A stretch of DNA of 64,000 nt, taken from Mesobacillus jeotgali (GTDB taxonomy: Bacteria > Bacillota > Bacilli > Bacillales > Cytobacillaceae). The notes below the pieces were generated by a model. It saw nothing but the letters and a program-made list of their open reading frames with translations, was not told the origin of the DNA and ran no database searches. The position numbers were made by a program, and so were the translations under genes. This document shows positions 35,575 to 43,375 of this stretch, piece by piece; positions within the stretch are counted from its first letter, which is position 1; the number at the start of each line of letters is the position of its first letter. The stretch spans positions 1,424,501-1,488,500 of the forward strand of contig NZ_CP134494.1 of the NCBI RefSeq assembly GCF_031759225.1, in the 5' to 3' direction.

Positions 35575-36862
35575 AAAATTTGATGTAATCGTCGTAGGAG
35601 CCGGCCCTGCTGGAACATCATGTGCCTACAACTGTGCCAAAAGCGGATTGAAAGTATTGCTGATTGAACGTGGTGAATACCCAGGATCAAAGAACGTAAT
35701 GGGCGGGGTTCTTTATCGCAAACAGATGGAGGACATCATTCCGGAATTTTGGAAGGAAGCCCCACTGGAGCGGCCGGTTGTTGAGCAGCGATTCTGGATG
35801 ATGGATAAAGAATCGGTCGTCCAGTTAGGTTACAAAGGTCTCGAATGGGCAGTTGAACCATATAATAACTTTACAGTATTGCGTGCACACTTTGACCAGT
35901 GGTTCGCAAAGAAAGCGGTGGAACAGGGTGCATTGTTGATCAATGAAACTGTTGTCACTGAATGTATTGTAGAAAATGGCAAGGTTGTAGGTGTGCGTAC
36001 GGATCGCCCCGATGGAGAAGCATTTGCAGATGTTGTCGTGCTTGCAGACGGTGTAAACTCCCTGCTTTCCAAACAGCTTGGCTTCCACAGGGAATTCCGT
36101 CCTGATGAGGTTGCCCTTACGGTTATGGAAGTTATCAATCTGCCAAAGGATAAAATCAATGAACGTTTTAATCTTGAAGGAAATCATGGAACGACAATTG
36201 AGATATTCGGTGATTCAACAAAAGGCAATCTTGGCACCGCCTTCCTTTATACAAACAAAGAAAGTTTGAATATTGGAGTGGGTACTACACTCTCAAGTAT
36301 GATCAAAGCCAAATTGAAGCCATATGAGCTGCTTGATTATCTCAAGAAACATCCGATGGTCCGTCCTTATCTGGAGGGAGGGGAATCCGCAGAGTACCTG
36401 GCCCACTTAATTCCTGAGGGAGGATTCAATTCCGTGCCTAGGGTAGCCGGTAACGGTGTGCTTGTAGTAGGAGATGCTGCACAGCTGGTCAATGCCATCC
36501 ACCGTGAGGGCTCAAACATGGCGATGGCTTCAGGCCAAATGGCTGCAGAAGCGATCGTAGAAGCCAAAAAAGATGGCGACTTTAGCGAAAACAGCCTGAA
36601 CCGCTATAAAGAAGCACTGTTCGGCAGCTTTATCATTAAAGACCTCGAAAAATATAAGGATGCTGCACATACCTTTGAGACATACCCGCAGTATTTCAAG
36701 GAATATCTGCCAATGATGAACAAAGCAATGAGCAAGTTCTTTACAGTAGATGGAACACCTAAGAGAGAAAAACAAAAGGAAATCATGCGCAGCGTGACAG
36801 CTGAAAAAGGAACCTTTAAAGTAATGCAAGACATCTATCGTGCCTGGAAGGCGGTGAAATAA
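35567..36862 (+). CDS. fixC: FAD-dependent quinone oxidoreductase FixC
   Basis: A 431-residue flavoprotein of the ETF-quinone oxidoreductase family. The N-terminal FAD-binding motif is VVGAGPAGTSCAYN, followed by PGSKNVMGGVLY, and GDAAQLVNAIHREGSNMAM closes the FAD site. It would pass the high-potential electrons to the quinone pool. It is coupled to fixB (8-base overlap) and fixX (1-base overlap). Confidence 0.93.
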   Translation: MSEKFDVIVVGAGPAGTSCAYNCAKSGLKVLLIERGEYPGSKNVMGGVLYRKQMEDIIPEFWKEAPLERPVVEQRFWMMDKESVVQLGYKGLEWAVEPYNNFTVLRAHFDQWFAKKAVEQGALLINETVVTECIVENGKVVGVRTDRPDGEAFADVVVLADGVNSLLSKQLGFHREFRPDEVALTVMEVINLPKDKINERFNLEGNHGTTIEIFGDSTKGNLGTAFLYTNKESLNIGVGTTLSSMIKAKLKPYELLDYLKKHPMVRPYLEGGESAEYLAHLIPEGGFNSVPRVAGNGVLVVGDAAQLVNAIHREGSNMAMASGQMAAEAIVEAKKDGDFSENSLNRYKEALFGSFIIKDLEKYKDAAHTFETYPQYFKEYLPMMNKAMSKFFTVDGTPKREKQKEIMRSVTAEKGTFKVMQDIYRAWKAVK

Positions 36863-37146
36863 TGTCAACGACGAACATCGAGGAAAAACAATTTCTTTTA
36901 AGGTTTAAGTGTGACACGAAATCACATCTGACAGTTTTGGACCATGACGTCTGCATGACGCAGTGTCCTGACAAACTCTGTACAGTATTCTGCCCGGCTG
37001 AAGTATACAAGTGGGAAGGGAAAAGGATGCAGGTAGGCTATGAAGGCTGTCATGAATGCGGCAGCTGCCGGATCGGCTGCCCTTACCAGAATATCAAATG
37101 GGAATATCCAAAGGGTGGACACGGCATTGTATTCAGGCTTGCTTAA
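36862..37146 (+). CDS. fixX: Ferredoxin-like protein FixX
   Basis: A 94-residue ferredoxin with a degenerate first cluster region (CMTQCPDKLCTVFCP) and a full CHECGSCRIGCP motif, followed by the usual FixX ending (WEYPKGGHGIVFR). It works with FixC in electron transfer. Its start overlaps the fixC stop, and a terminator follows. The gene group lacks any nitrogenase gene in this window. Confidence 0.92.
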   Translation: MSTTNIEEKQFLLRFKCDTKSHLTVLDHDVCMTQCPDKLCTVFCPAEVYKWEGKRMQVGYEGCHECGSCRIGCPYQNIKWEYPKGGHGIVFRLA

Positions 37147-37158
37147 TGGTTAACAAGA

Positions 37159-37193
37159 AAAGACTGGCGGACAAAAAGTTCGCCGGTCTTTTT
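37159..37193 (+). terminator. fixABCX terminator
   Basis: AAGACTGGCGGAC (37159-37171) pairs with GTTCGCCGGTCTT (37177-37189), with wobbles, then TTTT. Confidence 0.85.
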
Positions 37194-37402
37194 AGTTTCA
37201 AACATGCGAAATAATGAGTCAGAATCAGATGGGTAAATGAAATAAGTGGACTGGAAGTGGGAACAAAGAACGAAAAAAGGTGATGGTAAAAATACTTTAA
37301 TAGCTAGCTTTCAATAATTGCTCTATTTACATCATATGTAAGTTAATTCACAAATGGGTTCAAAAAAAGGTGGAGCTTTAGAAAGAGGGTTTAGGGTGGG
37401 GG

Positions 37403-37738
37403 TTAACTGATTTTTTCTTGTTTGCGCATTGTGTGAAGCTGGTCACTAAGGATCTCTTTTTCTATATTCCGAGCTGCTTCAACAGCATCATCAAAACGGT
37501 CAAATAGAGTTGATGCATATACCGGTTTGCCCGCATCATAAATTCCTGAAGAATCAGATTTGTATATTGTCACATTCCAATTGAAATATTCACTGTCACC
37601 TTTTTGGTGCCCTTGAAGCCCAATCAATAAATGGGTATGCAGCATGTCATTCTGGATGTCGAGGAAAGCCTGTTTGTCGCTTAATCCCGCTGGCATAAGT
37701 GACTTTTGATAAAATTCTCGGTACAAATTATTCTGCAA
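37403..37738 (-). CDS. Small soluble protein of unknown function
   Basis: A 111-residue protein without membrane segments, ending KILSDQ-type charged helix sequence. I do not recognise a family. TTG 37738 is chosen because AAAAGGAG stands 10 bases upstream; the longer frame to 37837 adds a hydrophobic stretch without a site. It is divergent from the hemerythrin gene, with the Fnr-type site between them, so it may share oxygen control, though I see no matching -10 on its strand. Confidence 0.6.
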   Translation of the reverse strand: MQNNLYREFYQKSLMPAGLSDKQAFLDIQNDMLHTHLLIGLQGHQKGDSEYFNWNVTIYKSDSSGIYDAGKPVYASTLFDRFDDAVEAARNIEKEILSDQLHTMRKQEKIS

Positions 37739-37878
37739 GGTAAAATCACTCCTTTTACAATAAGCTATAACTTTATTATATGTAAGGAATGATAATATTT
37801 GAAGGTGAATTGTTAAAATTTTTAGAAATTTTAACAAAGTGTCATTTTTCCTTCACATTTTCCTAAATAAATATTAAT

Positions 37879-37921
37879 TGTGATACCCATCACAACCTGA
37901 GATTGCATTGGTTTCTATAAT
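37879..37921 (+). promoter_or_regulatory. Fnr/CRP-type site and class II promoter of the hemerythrin gene
   Basis: TGTGATACCCATCACA (37879-37894) is a perfect TGTGA-N6-TCACA palindrome, the B. subtilis Fnr consensus. TATAAT is at 37916-37921 and no good -35 is present. With a start near 37928 the site centre (37886.5) falls at -41.5, the standard position for Fnr activation. Activation under oxygen limitation is the inference. Confidence 0.75.
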
Positions 37922-37954
37922 GAAATTATAAAAACATATAGGAGGCCGTTAAAA

Positions 37955-38482
37955 ATGACAGGTTGTATGAGCGGTATTAACCAGGATTCAAGTTTTACAT
38001 TAAGTGCAGGTCTTCAGCAATTAAAAAATGAACATCCACCACTATTGGAGATGCTTGCGACCCTTTTGGATCTTTCACAGAAAATCGAAGAAGGGGAGCA
38101 AATGGAAGAGAATTTCTCAAGGCTTAGGGAAATGGTCATTGAGTTCCTTGCAGAGCTGGAGCCGCATTCAGAGAGGGAAGAAGGCGTGCTGTTCGAAATG
38201 ATGGCAGCCTATATTGGAAGAGAAATGGGACCTATTGCGGTTATGGAATATGAACATGATCAGGCAAAGCGATTTATCGGAACGTTCCTTCATAATACAA
38301 AGGATGGTACCACAGGTTTTTCACGAGATAAGATGATTGAGAATGCCCAGATGATAAAAAATGCTAATTACACTTTGGTGAGCCACTTCGCCAAAGAGGA
38401 AAGCATTCTTTTCCCGATGGCGGAGAATATGTTCAGCGAGGAAGAAAAACAGGAATTGGCTGAACGCATTCAGTTAATATAA
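37955..38482 (+). CDS. Hemerythrin HHE-domain protein
   Basis: A 175-residue all-helical protein with hemerythrin-type iron ligands: NEHPPLLEM (His), EPHSEREEGVLFE (His, Glu), EYEHDQAK (His) and SHFAKEESILFP (His, Glu). Such proteins bind O2 or NO at a di-iron site, or take part in iron-sulfur repair (the YtfE/ScdA group shares this fold). The N-terminal MTGCMSG is short and does not form a full ScdA domain. GGAGGCC precedes ATG 37955. The Fnr-type promoter fits a role in low oxygen or nitric oxide conditions. Confidence 0.87.
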   Translation: MTGCMSGINQDSSFTLSAGLQQLKNEHPPLLEMLATLLDLSQKIEEGEQMEENFSRLREMVIEFLAELEPHSEREEGVLFEMMAAYIGREMGPIAVMEYEHDQAKRFIGTFLHNTKDGTTGFSRDKMIENAQMIKNANYTLVSHFAKEESILFPMAENMFSEEEKQELAERIQLI

Positions 38483-38492
38483 AGAAGACAAA

Positions 38493-38521
38493 AAGGGTGA
38501 AGCAGCGATTGCTTCACCCTT
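38493..38521. terminator. Bidirectional terminator after the hemerythrin gene
   Basis: AAGGGTGAAGCA (38493-38504) pairs with TGCTTCACCCTT (38510-38521). The minus strand continues into T-rich sequence and also serves the small convergent gene. Confidence 0.85.
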
Positions 38522-38532
38522 CCTAAATCGTT

Positions 38533-38727
38533 TTAAGCTTTAGTAATTGTAACTAATTTTATGTCTTTTGTATCGAAACGATAAAAAACATCATCTTCAT
38601 CAGTGAATTCGATCAACCCTTCTTGATCTTTGGCATCCTGGATGGCTCCAGAAATGTCCTCCACCTCGATTGGTCGTGAAACGGAAAAATCTTTTTCGAA
38701 AAAATAATTGATCTTAAACGTAGACAT
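38533..38727 (-). CDS. Small acidic protein of unknown function
   Basis: A 64-residue protein (starts MSTFKINYFFEKDF, ends LVTITKA) with alternating strand-like and acidic stretches. AAGGGAG precedes ATG 38727 at good spacing and a terminator follows, so the gene is credible. I cannot place it in a named family. It is convergent with the hemerythrin gene. Confidence 0.65.
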   Translation of the reverse strand: MSTFKINYFFEKDFSVSRPIEVEDISGAIQDAKDQEGLIEFTDEDDVFYRFDTKDIKLVTITKA

Positions 38728-38844
38728 GATAATCTCCCTTCATTAAATCCTCACTTTCTTTCTTTCCTTATCAGGGGCATGCCTAAACATAAAAGTGAAA
38801 ATGGAAATAATTAATTCCACAAAACAGTAATTATTCGAACTTTC

Positions 38845-40077
38845 CTATCTGTGCCATTCAGCCAGTTTTTCATCTGAAGGAAGGAACATAGTCAGTATTC
38901 CCAGCAAGGGCAGGAATCCGACACAGATGATCATCAATGGCAATCCGATTAGGTCAGCAAGATACCCGAGACCGACTGAACCAATGGCCCCCATACCGAA
39001 TGCAAGACCGACTGTCAATCCAGCCATCGTGCCGATTTTGCCTGGAACAAGCTCCTGTGCGTATACAACAGTAACAGAAAAGCTCGACATCAGGATAAAG
39101 CCGCTAAGGGTAAGCAGGGCAAAGGCGATGCTATACGGCATAAATGGGATGATGGCGGACAGAGGCGCAGCCGCAATCATTGAAATGAAAATAATATTTT
39201 TCTTGCCAAAACGATCTGCCAGCGGGCCTCCGAAAAAAGTGCCGAATGCACCGGCAACAAGGAAGGCAAATAAGAAGATTTGCGCCTCTTTAATCGATAG
39301 GCCATATTTGTCGATTGTATAGAATGCGTAGAAATTCGTCATACCTGAGATATACCAGGAACGCGCGAAAATCAAAAATAAAATCAGGACAAGCGCCATT
39401 TTGATATTTTTTGAGATACCTTTATTTACTCGTTTGTTAGCTTGATTGACCTTGGCAGCTATTTTTTCATAATCCAGTTTCCTGCTGTACCAGGCGGCGA
39501 TGTATAAAAGCAGCCCAACAGCAATAGCCGCGACAATCGTAAACCATACTGCTCCAAATTGGCCGAGCGGAACAAGGATGAGTGCCGTGATCAAAGGGGC
39601 AAGGGCCTGTCCGGAGTTGCCTCCAACCTGGTAAATGGATTGTGCCAGTCCCCTGCGCGGACCGGCTGCCATATAGGCAACCCGGGAACCTTCAGGATGG
39701 AACACGGCTGACCCAAGTCCGATGAATAAAACGGAAAGAATAACAAACTCAAAGCTCGAAGCGAATGCGAGTCCAAGAACTCCGAACATGGTCGAGGTCA
39801 AACCCAGCGGCAAGGCATAAGGCATGGGCTTCTTGTCGGTTGCCATACCTATCAAAGGCTGAAGGATGGAAGAAACGATATTCAATGAAAAGGCGATCAT
39901 TCCTAATTGAGTGAATGACAGACCCATCGATTTCTCAAGGATAGGGAACATGGCGGGAATGACGGATTGAATGGAGTCATTCAATAAATGTACTAACCCG
40001 ATGATAAAGAGTATCTTATATGCTGTCTCATTTTGATTCTGCGGTTTGGCGCTAACGGCGGCGGCTGATTGGCTCAT
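38845..40077 (-). CDS. MFS exporter, fosmidomycin-resistance (Fsr) type
   Basis: A 410-residue major facilitator with 12 predicted helices. The segment HLLNDSIQSVIPAMFPILEK, VFHPEGSRVAYMAAGPRRG and YQVGGNSGQALAPL are characteristic of the Fsr group. Members export fosmidomycin or other compounds; the natural substrate is unknown. AGAAGGAGAC precedes ATG 40077. It is a single gene, divergent from the phosphotransferase. Confidence 0.88.
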   Translation of the reverse strand: MSQSAAAVSAKPQNQNETAYKILFIIGLVHLLNDSIQSVIPAMFPILEKSMGLSFTQLGMIAFSLNIVSSILQPLIGMATDKKPMPYALPLGLTSTMFGVLGLAFASSFEFVILSVLFIGLGSAVFHPEGSRVAYMAAGPRRGLAQSIYQVGGNSGQALAPLITALILVPLGQFGAVWFTIVAAIAVGLLLYIAAWYSRKLDYEKIAAKVNQANKRVNKGISKNIKMALVLILFLIFARSWYISGMTNFYAFYTIDKYGLSIKEAQIFLFAFLVAGAFGTFFGGPLADRFGKKNIIFISMIAAAPLSAIIPFMPYSIAFALLTLSGFILMSSFSVTVVYAQELVPGKIGTMAGLTVGLAFGMGAIGSVGLGYLADLIGLPLMIICVGFLPLLGILTMFLPSDEKLAEWHR

Positions 40078-40219
40078 GTTTGTCTCCTTCTAAAAATATT
40101 TCGGTTTCCTACATATCATTTTACAGAAAAAGTCACCAGATAAAAATAGCTTTTCTGGTGAAAAATATGGTCTAATATAATTTAGAAAATACAGATTATT
40201 CATTCGGGGGAAACAGTGT

Positions 40220-41215
40220 ATGGAAAAAGCCGTAAGCAATTTGATGAACCAAGAAATTTTAGACGAATTCCTGGGGCGCTTCGGGCTGGAGAAGGAAGTG
40301 AAGAAACTTGGGGATTTCGAGAATTATGTTTATGAAACTTATAAAAATGGCCAGCCATATATCATGAGGCTCACCCACAGTTCGCACCGGGACATGGATG
40401 AGGTATTATCTGAATTGGACTGGATGAGGCATTTGAATAGCAGAGGTTTGTCTGTTCCCGAGGTTTTTCCATCGGAAGACGGTAACTTCGCAGAAGAAAT
40501 CAGGGCAGCCGATGATAGTTCATTTTATGGCTGCCTATACGCCAAAGCCAATGGGAAGGCTATCAGTGTCCGTTCTGATGAATTCAATGAAGATTTGTTC
40601 AAAAAATGGGGAGAAACGACTGGAAGGATGCATCATGCCACAAAATCCTATGAGCCGTCTAAAGGAATAAAAGAACGATCAAGCTGGGATGATGACGATC
40701 TCTTGTCAATTGAAAAATATTATCCTTCCGAAGAGAGGCAATTAGTAGAAAATGCAAAAGAAGTGATTGCCTTGATTTCAGACCTGCCAAAAAACAAGGA
40801 TAATTACGGGATCATCCATACTGATATCCATTCCGGGAATTTCTTTTATGATGGAGAACAGATTCATGTTTTCGATTTCGATGATGCGAGTTACCACTGG
40901 TTCACTTCGGATATCGCGATCCCTCTGTACTATTCGATCATATACCGAATCCCTGCCAGCGAGGAAGCAGAACGAAATCGTTTTGGCAAATTATTTCTGG
41001 ATGCTTTTATCGAGGGATATCAAAAAGCGAATTCGCTGCCAGACGGCTGGAAAGAACAAGTACCTTTGTTCCTGATGCTTCGTGATATTGTACTGTACGC
41101 AGTTCTCCATAAAAAAATCGCCCCAGAAGATAGGGACGAAAAATTGAAGGAGATGATGGAAGAAATCGCGAACAGGATCCGGAATAAACAGCCAATCATA
41201 AATATAAAAATATAA
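40220..41215 (+). CDS. Aminoglycoside-phosphotransferase-fold kinase
   Basis: A 331-residue kinase of the APH/choline kinase superfamily. The catalytic loop is IIHTDIHSGNFF (catalytic Asp, Asn) and the metal site is HVFDFDDASY. The N-terminal lobe carries PYIMRLTHSSHRD with the ATP-binding Lys position replaced by Arg (IMRL). Family members phosphorylate antibiotics, homoserine, thiamine or fructosamines; the substrate here cannot be assigned. The ATG at 40220 is preceded by CGGGGG. A terminator follows. Confidence 0.82.
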   Translation: MEKAVSNLMNQEILDEFLGRFGLEKEVKKLGDFENYVYETYKNGQPYIMRLTHSSHRDMDEVLSELDWMRHLNSRGLSVPEVFPSEDGNFAEEIRAADDSSFYGCLYAKANGKAISVRSDEFNEDLFKKWGETTGRMHHATKSYEPSKGIKERSSWDDDDLLSIEKYYPSEERQLVENAKEVIALISDLPKNKDNYGIIHTDIHSGNFFYDGEQIHVFDFDDASYHWFTSDIAIPLYYSIIYRIPASEEAERNRFGKLFLDAFIEGYQKANSLPDGWKEQVPLFLMLRDIVLYAVLHKKIAPEDRDEKLKEMMEEIANRIRNKQPIINIKI

Positions 41216-41220
41216 AAAGG

Positions 41221-41253
41221 AACCACCAGAGCAAATGCTTCTGGTGGTTTTGT
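41221..41253. terminator. Bidirectional terminator
   Basis: AACCACCAGA (41221-41230) and TCTGGTGGTT (41240-41249) form a 10-bp stem between the phosphotransferase and the convergent TPM gene. Confidence 0.8.
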
Positions 41254-41256
41254 CAT

Positions 41257-41991
41257 TTACCAGCCACGGCTTGCACCGCCGCCCCCGGATGAGCCTCCTC
41301 CTCCTCCTCGAGGTCCGCCGCCACCGCCGCCTCTCGAAATGATCGATAAAAGCAGATAGGTTAAGGTCCCGCCGAAGAACATAAAATCGAGGACAACGAC
41401 GCCGATTACGATGATGACAATCAGCCACGAAGGTATCGGCAGTTCTTGCTGTTGCTGAACATCACCTCGTGCACTCCCGAATTCATTTGTACCTGATACT
41501 TCATTGGCAAGCGCCTGATACGTATTCATGACAGCAAGGTTAGGCTGCCCATTTTGCAGATGCGGAATCGCATATTCATCAAGGATGCGACCTGCCTTGC
41601 CGTCGGGAATGATTCCCTCAAGCCCATAGCCGACTTCAATCCTGATTTTCTTTTCCTGCATGGCAATTACAAGCAAAACGCCATTATCATCTTCTGCTGT
41701 GCCCAGTCCGTACTGGCGATAAGCTTCGACCGTGTATTCCTCAATGCTGGATTCACCAATCGAGTCAACGGTCAGGACAGCAATCTGAGAAGAAGTCTGA
41801 TCATCAATCGACCTTCCGATGTTCTTTAATTGTATTTCTTCTTTCTCGCTTAAAACATTGGCGAAATCCTGAACATAGATATCACCTACTGGTGCAGGTA
41901 TCTCATTTGGTGCCGCGATTGCCCCGGCAGGAAGCAGCAATAGCAGGATGCCAATTATTGCTGCCAGGCGAGGGAATCTATTAATGCTCAT
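41257..41991 (-). CDS. TPM-domain membrane protein (YgcG family)
   Basis: A 244-residue protein with a signal peptide (cleavage near AIAAPNE), an extracytoplasmic TPM domain (about 35-160; VQDFANVLSEKEE, QIAVLTVDSIG, DNGVLLVIAM, EVGYGLEGIIPD), and one membrane helix (about 187-215). A Gly/Ser-rich tail ends RGGGGG...GGGGASRGW. The family is of unsettled function (linked to membrane homeostasis and photosystem repair in plants). GGAGG precedes ATG 41991. It follows lemA by two bases, a common pairing. Confidence 0.9.
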   Translation of the reverse strand: MSINRFPRLAAIIGILLLLLPAGAIAAPNEIPAPVGDIYVQDFANVLSEKEEIQLKNIGRSIDDQTSSQIAVLTVDSIGESSIEEYTVEAYRQYGLGTAEDDNGVLLVIAMQEKKIRIEVGYGLEGIIPDGKAGRILDEYAIPHLQNGQPNLAVMNTYQALANEVSGTNEFGSARGDVQQQQELPIPSWLIVIIVIGVVVLDFMFFGGTLTYLLLSIISRGGGGGGPRGGGGGSSGGGGASRGW

Positions 41992-41993
41992 CG

Positions 41994-42563
41994 TCAGCCT
42001 CCAAAGTCAACCTCAGGGGCTTCCTGTGCCTGAGGGTCCGCCTTGAAGTATTCCTTAGCATCGAAACCTGTTATGTTCGCGATGATGGCACCTGGAAATT
42101 GCTTCACTTTCCGGTTATAAACGGATACCTGATCATTATAATCTTTTCTTGCCACAGCCAACCTGTTCTCTGTACCGGCAAGCTCATCCATCAATTGAGT
42201 GAACTGCTTATCCGCTTTCAAGTTTGGGTAATTTTCAACAACGACAAGTAAGCGGCTCAATGCGCTGGACAACTCGGCATTAGCAGTTGCCTGTTCCTCC
42301 GGTGTATTCGCTCCTGCTAATCTGGCGCGAGCATCCGAAATGGATTGTATGACTTCTTTTTCATGAGCTGCATAGCCCTTTACCGAATTGACAAGATTGG
42401 GAATGAGGTCAAGCCTCCGCTGCAGCTGGTTCTCTACCTGCGCATATGCCTGATTGACATTCTCTTCCTCGGCGACAAAATTATTATAGCTGCCAACTCC
42501 CATCATGATGAAGATTCCTAGTATCACTAATATTCCAATAACAATTCCTAATCCTTTTTTCAC
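41994..42563 (-). CDS. lemA: LemA family protein
   Basis: A 189-residue protein with one N-terminal membrane helix (about 5-25) and a long helical cytoplasmic or external domain. The LemA signature runs through VNQAYAQVENQLQRRLDLIP, followed by YPNLKADKQF and YNRKVKQFPG. GTG 42563 is chosen because AGGAG lies 8 bases upstream; the GTG at 42572 is inside that site. The downstream TPM gene follows by two bases. Function is not established. Confidence 0.9.
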   Translation of the reverse strand: MKKGLGIVIGILVILGIFIMMGVGSYNNFVAEEENVNQAYAQVENQLQRRLDLIPNLVNSVKGYAAHEKEVIQSISDARARLAGANTPEEQATANAELSSALSRLLVVVENYPNLKADKQFTQLMDELAGTENRLAVARKDYNDQVSVYNRKVKQFPGAIIANITGFDAKEYFKADPQAQEAPEVDFGG

Positions 42564-42792
42564 TATAGCCACTCCTAATTCTTAGTTGTTTGTTGATGCC
42601 CGTATTTTTCCCTCAAATGCAAGAGTTTTAAACTTATTGCTGATGATTTCTCTTTCGCTTTGGAAGATTAGATACTCAGGAAGGACTTTATTTAGTTTTT
42701 GATATAAAATTAAGGGAAATACTGATAAAAACAACGAATTCAGATATACTCTAGTTATGGATTAGTCGTTTAAGGTAAAGGAATGAATTTGT

Positions 42793-43230
42793 ATGAACAA
42801 TGAGACAGAAAAATCTTTGAAGTTATTCATTGTATTGTCCAGAGCGTACAGGGCTGTCAATGAAAAGGTGAACAAGGTCATCCAAAGAAATGGACTCAAC
42901 CCGACAGAATTTGCTGTGTTAGAGCTTTTATACCATAAAGGCGAACAGCCATTGCAGCAAATTGGGGGCAAGATTCTGCTCGCCAGCGGCAGCATTACCT
43001 ATGTAGTCGATAAGCTTGAAGAGAAGGGTTATTTAAATAGAGTAGCCTGTCCAAAAGATCGAAGAGTCACATATGCGAAAATTTCTGATGATGGAAGAAA
43101 ATTAATAGAAGAAATCTTCCCTGAACATAGCGCCTTGATCCATGAACTCATGGACAGTCTTAATGATGATGAAAAAGACACAGCGATTGAATTGCTAAAA
43201 AAGCTGGGCCTTTCTGTGAGCAAATATTAA
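42793..43230 (+). CDS. MarR-family transcription regulator
   Basis: A 145-residue winged-helix repressor. The MarR layout is present: LNPTEFAVLELLYHKGEQPL, recognition helix region KILLASGSITYVVDKLEEKG, and the wing YLNRVACPKDRRVTYAKIS. It probably binds a palindrome near its own promoter in the 220-base gap to lemA. The neighbouring target is uncertain. A terminator follows. Confidence 0.88.
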   Translation: MNNETEKSLKLFIVLSRAYRAVNEKVNKVIQRNGLNPTEFAVLELLYHKGEQPLQQIGGKILLASGSITYVVDKLEEKGYLNRVACPKDRRVTYAKISDDGRKLIEEIFPEHSALIHELMDSLNDDEKDTAIELLKKLGLSVSKY

Positions 43231-43254
43231 AAAACGGCGGATGCCGTTTTTTTT
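43231..43254 (+). terminator. Terminator after the marR gene
   Basis: AAAACGGC (43231-43238) and GCCGTTTT (43243-43250), loop of 4, followed by a T run. Confidence 0.88.
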
Positions 43255-43375
43255 ATTGCCTTTTCTGAAAATTTTATGGAAAGAACAAGTAATAAAAAGG
43301 GAAAAAGGGAATATCCGTAGAATAGGAAAGGGATGGGGATAATACTTCCCGTATAAAGAAAAAGGGGGCAATACC

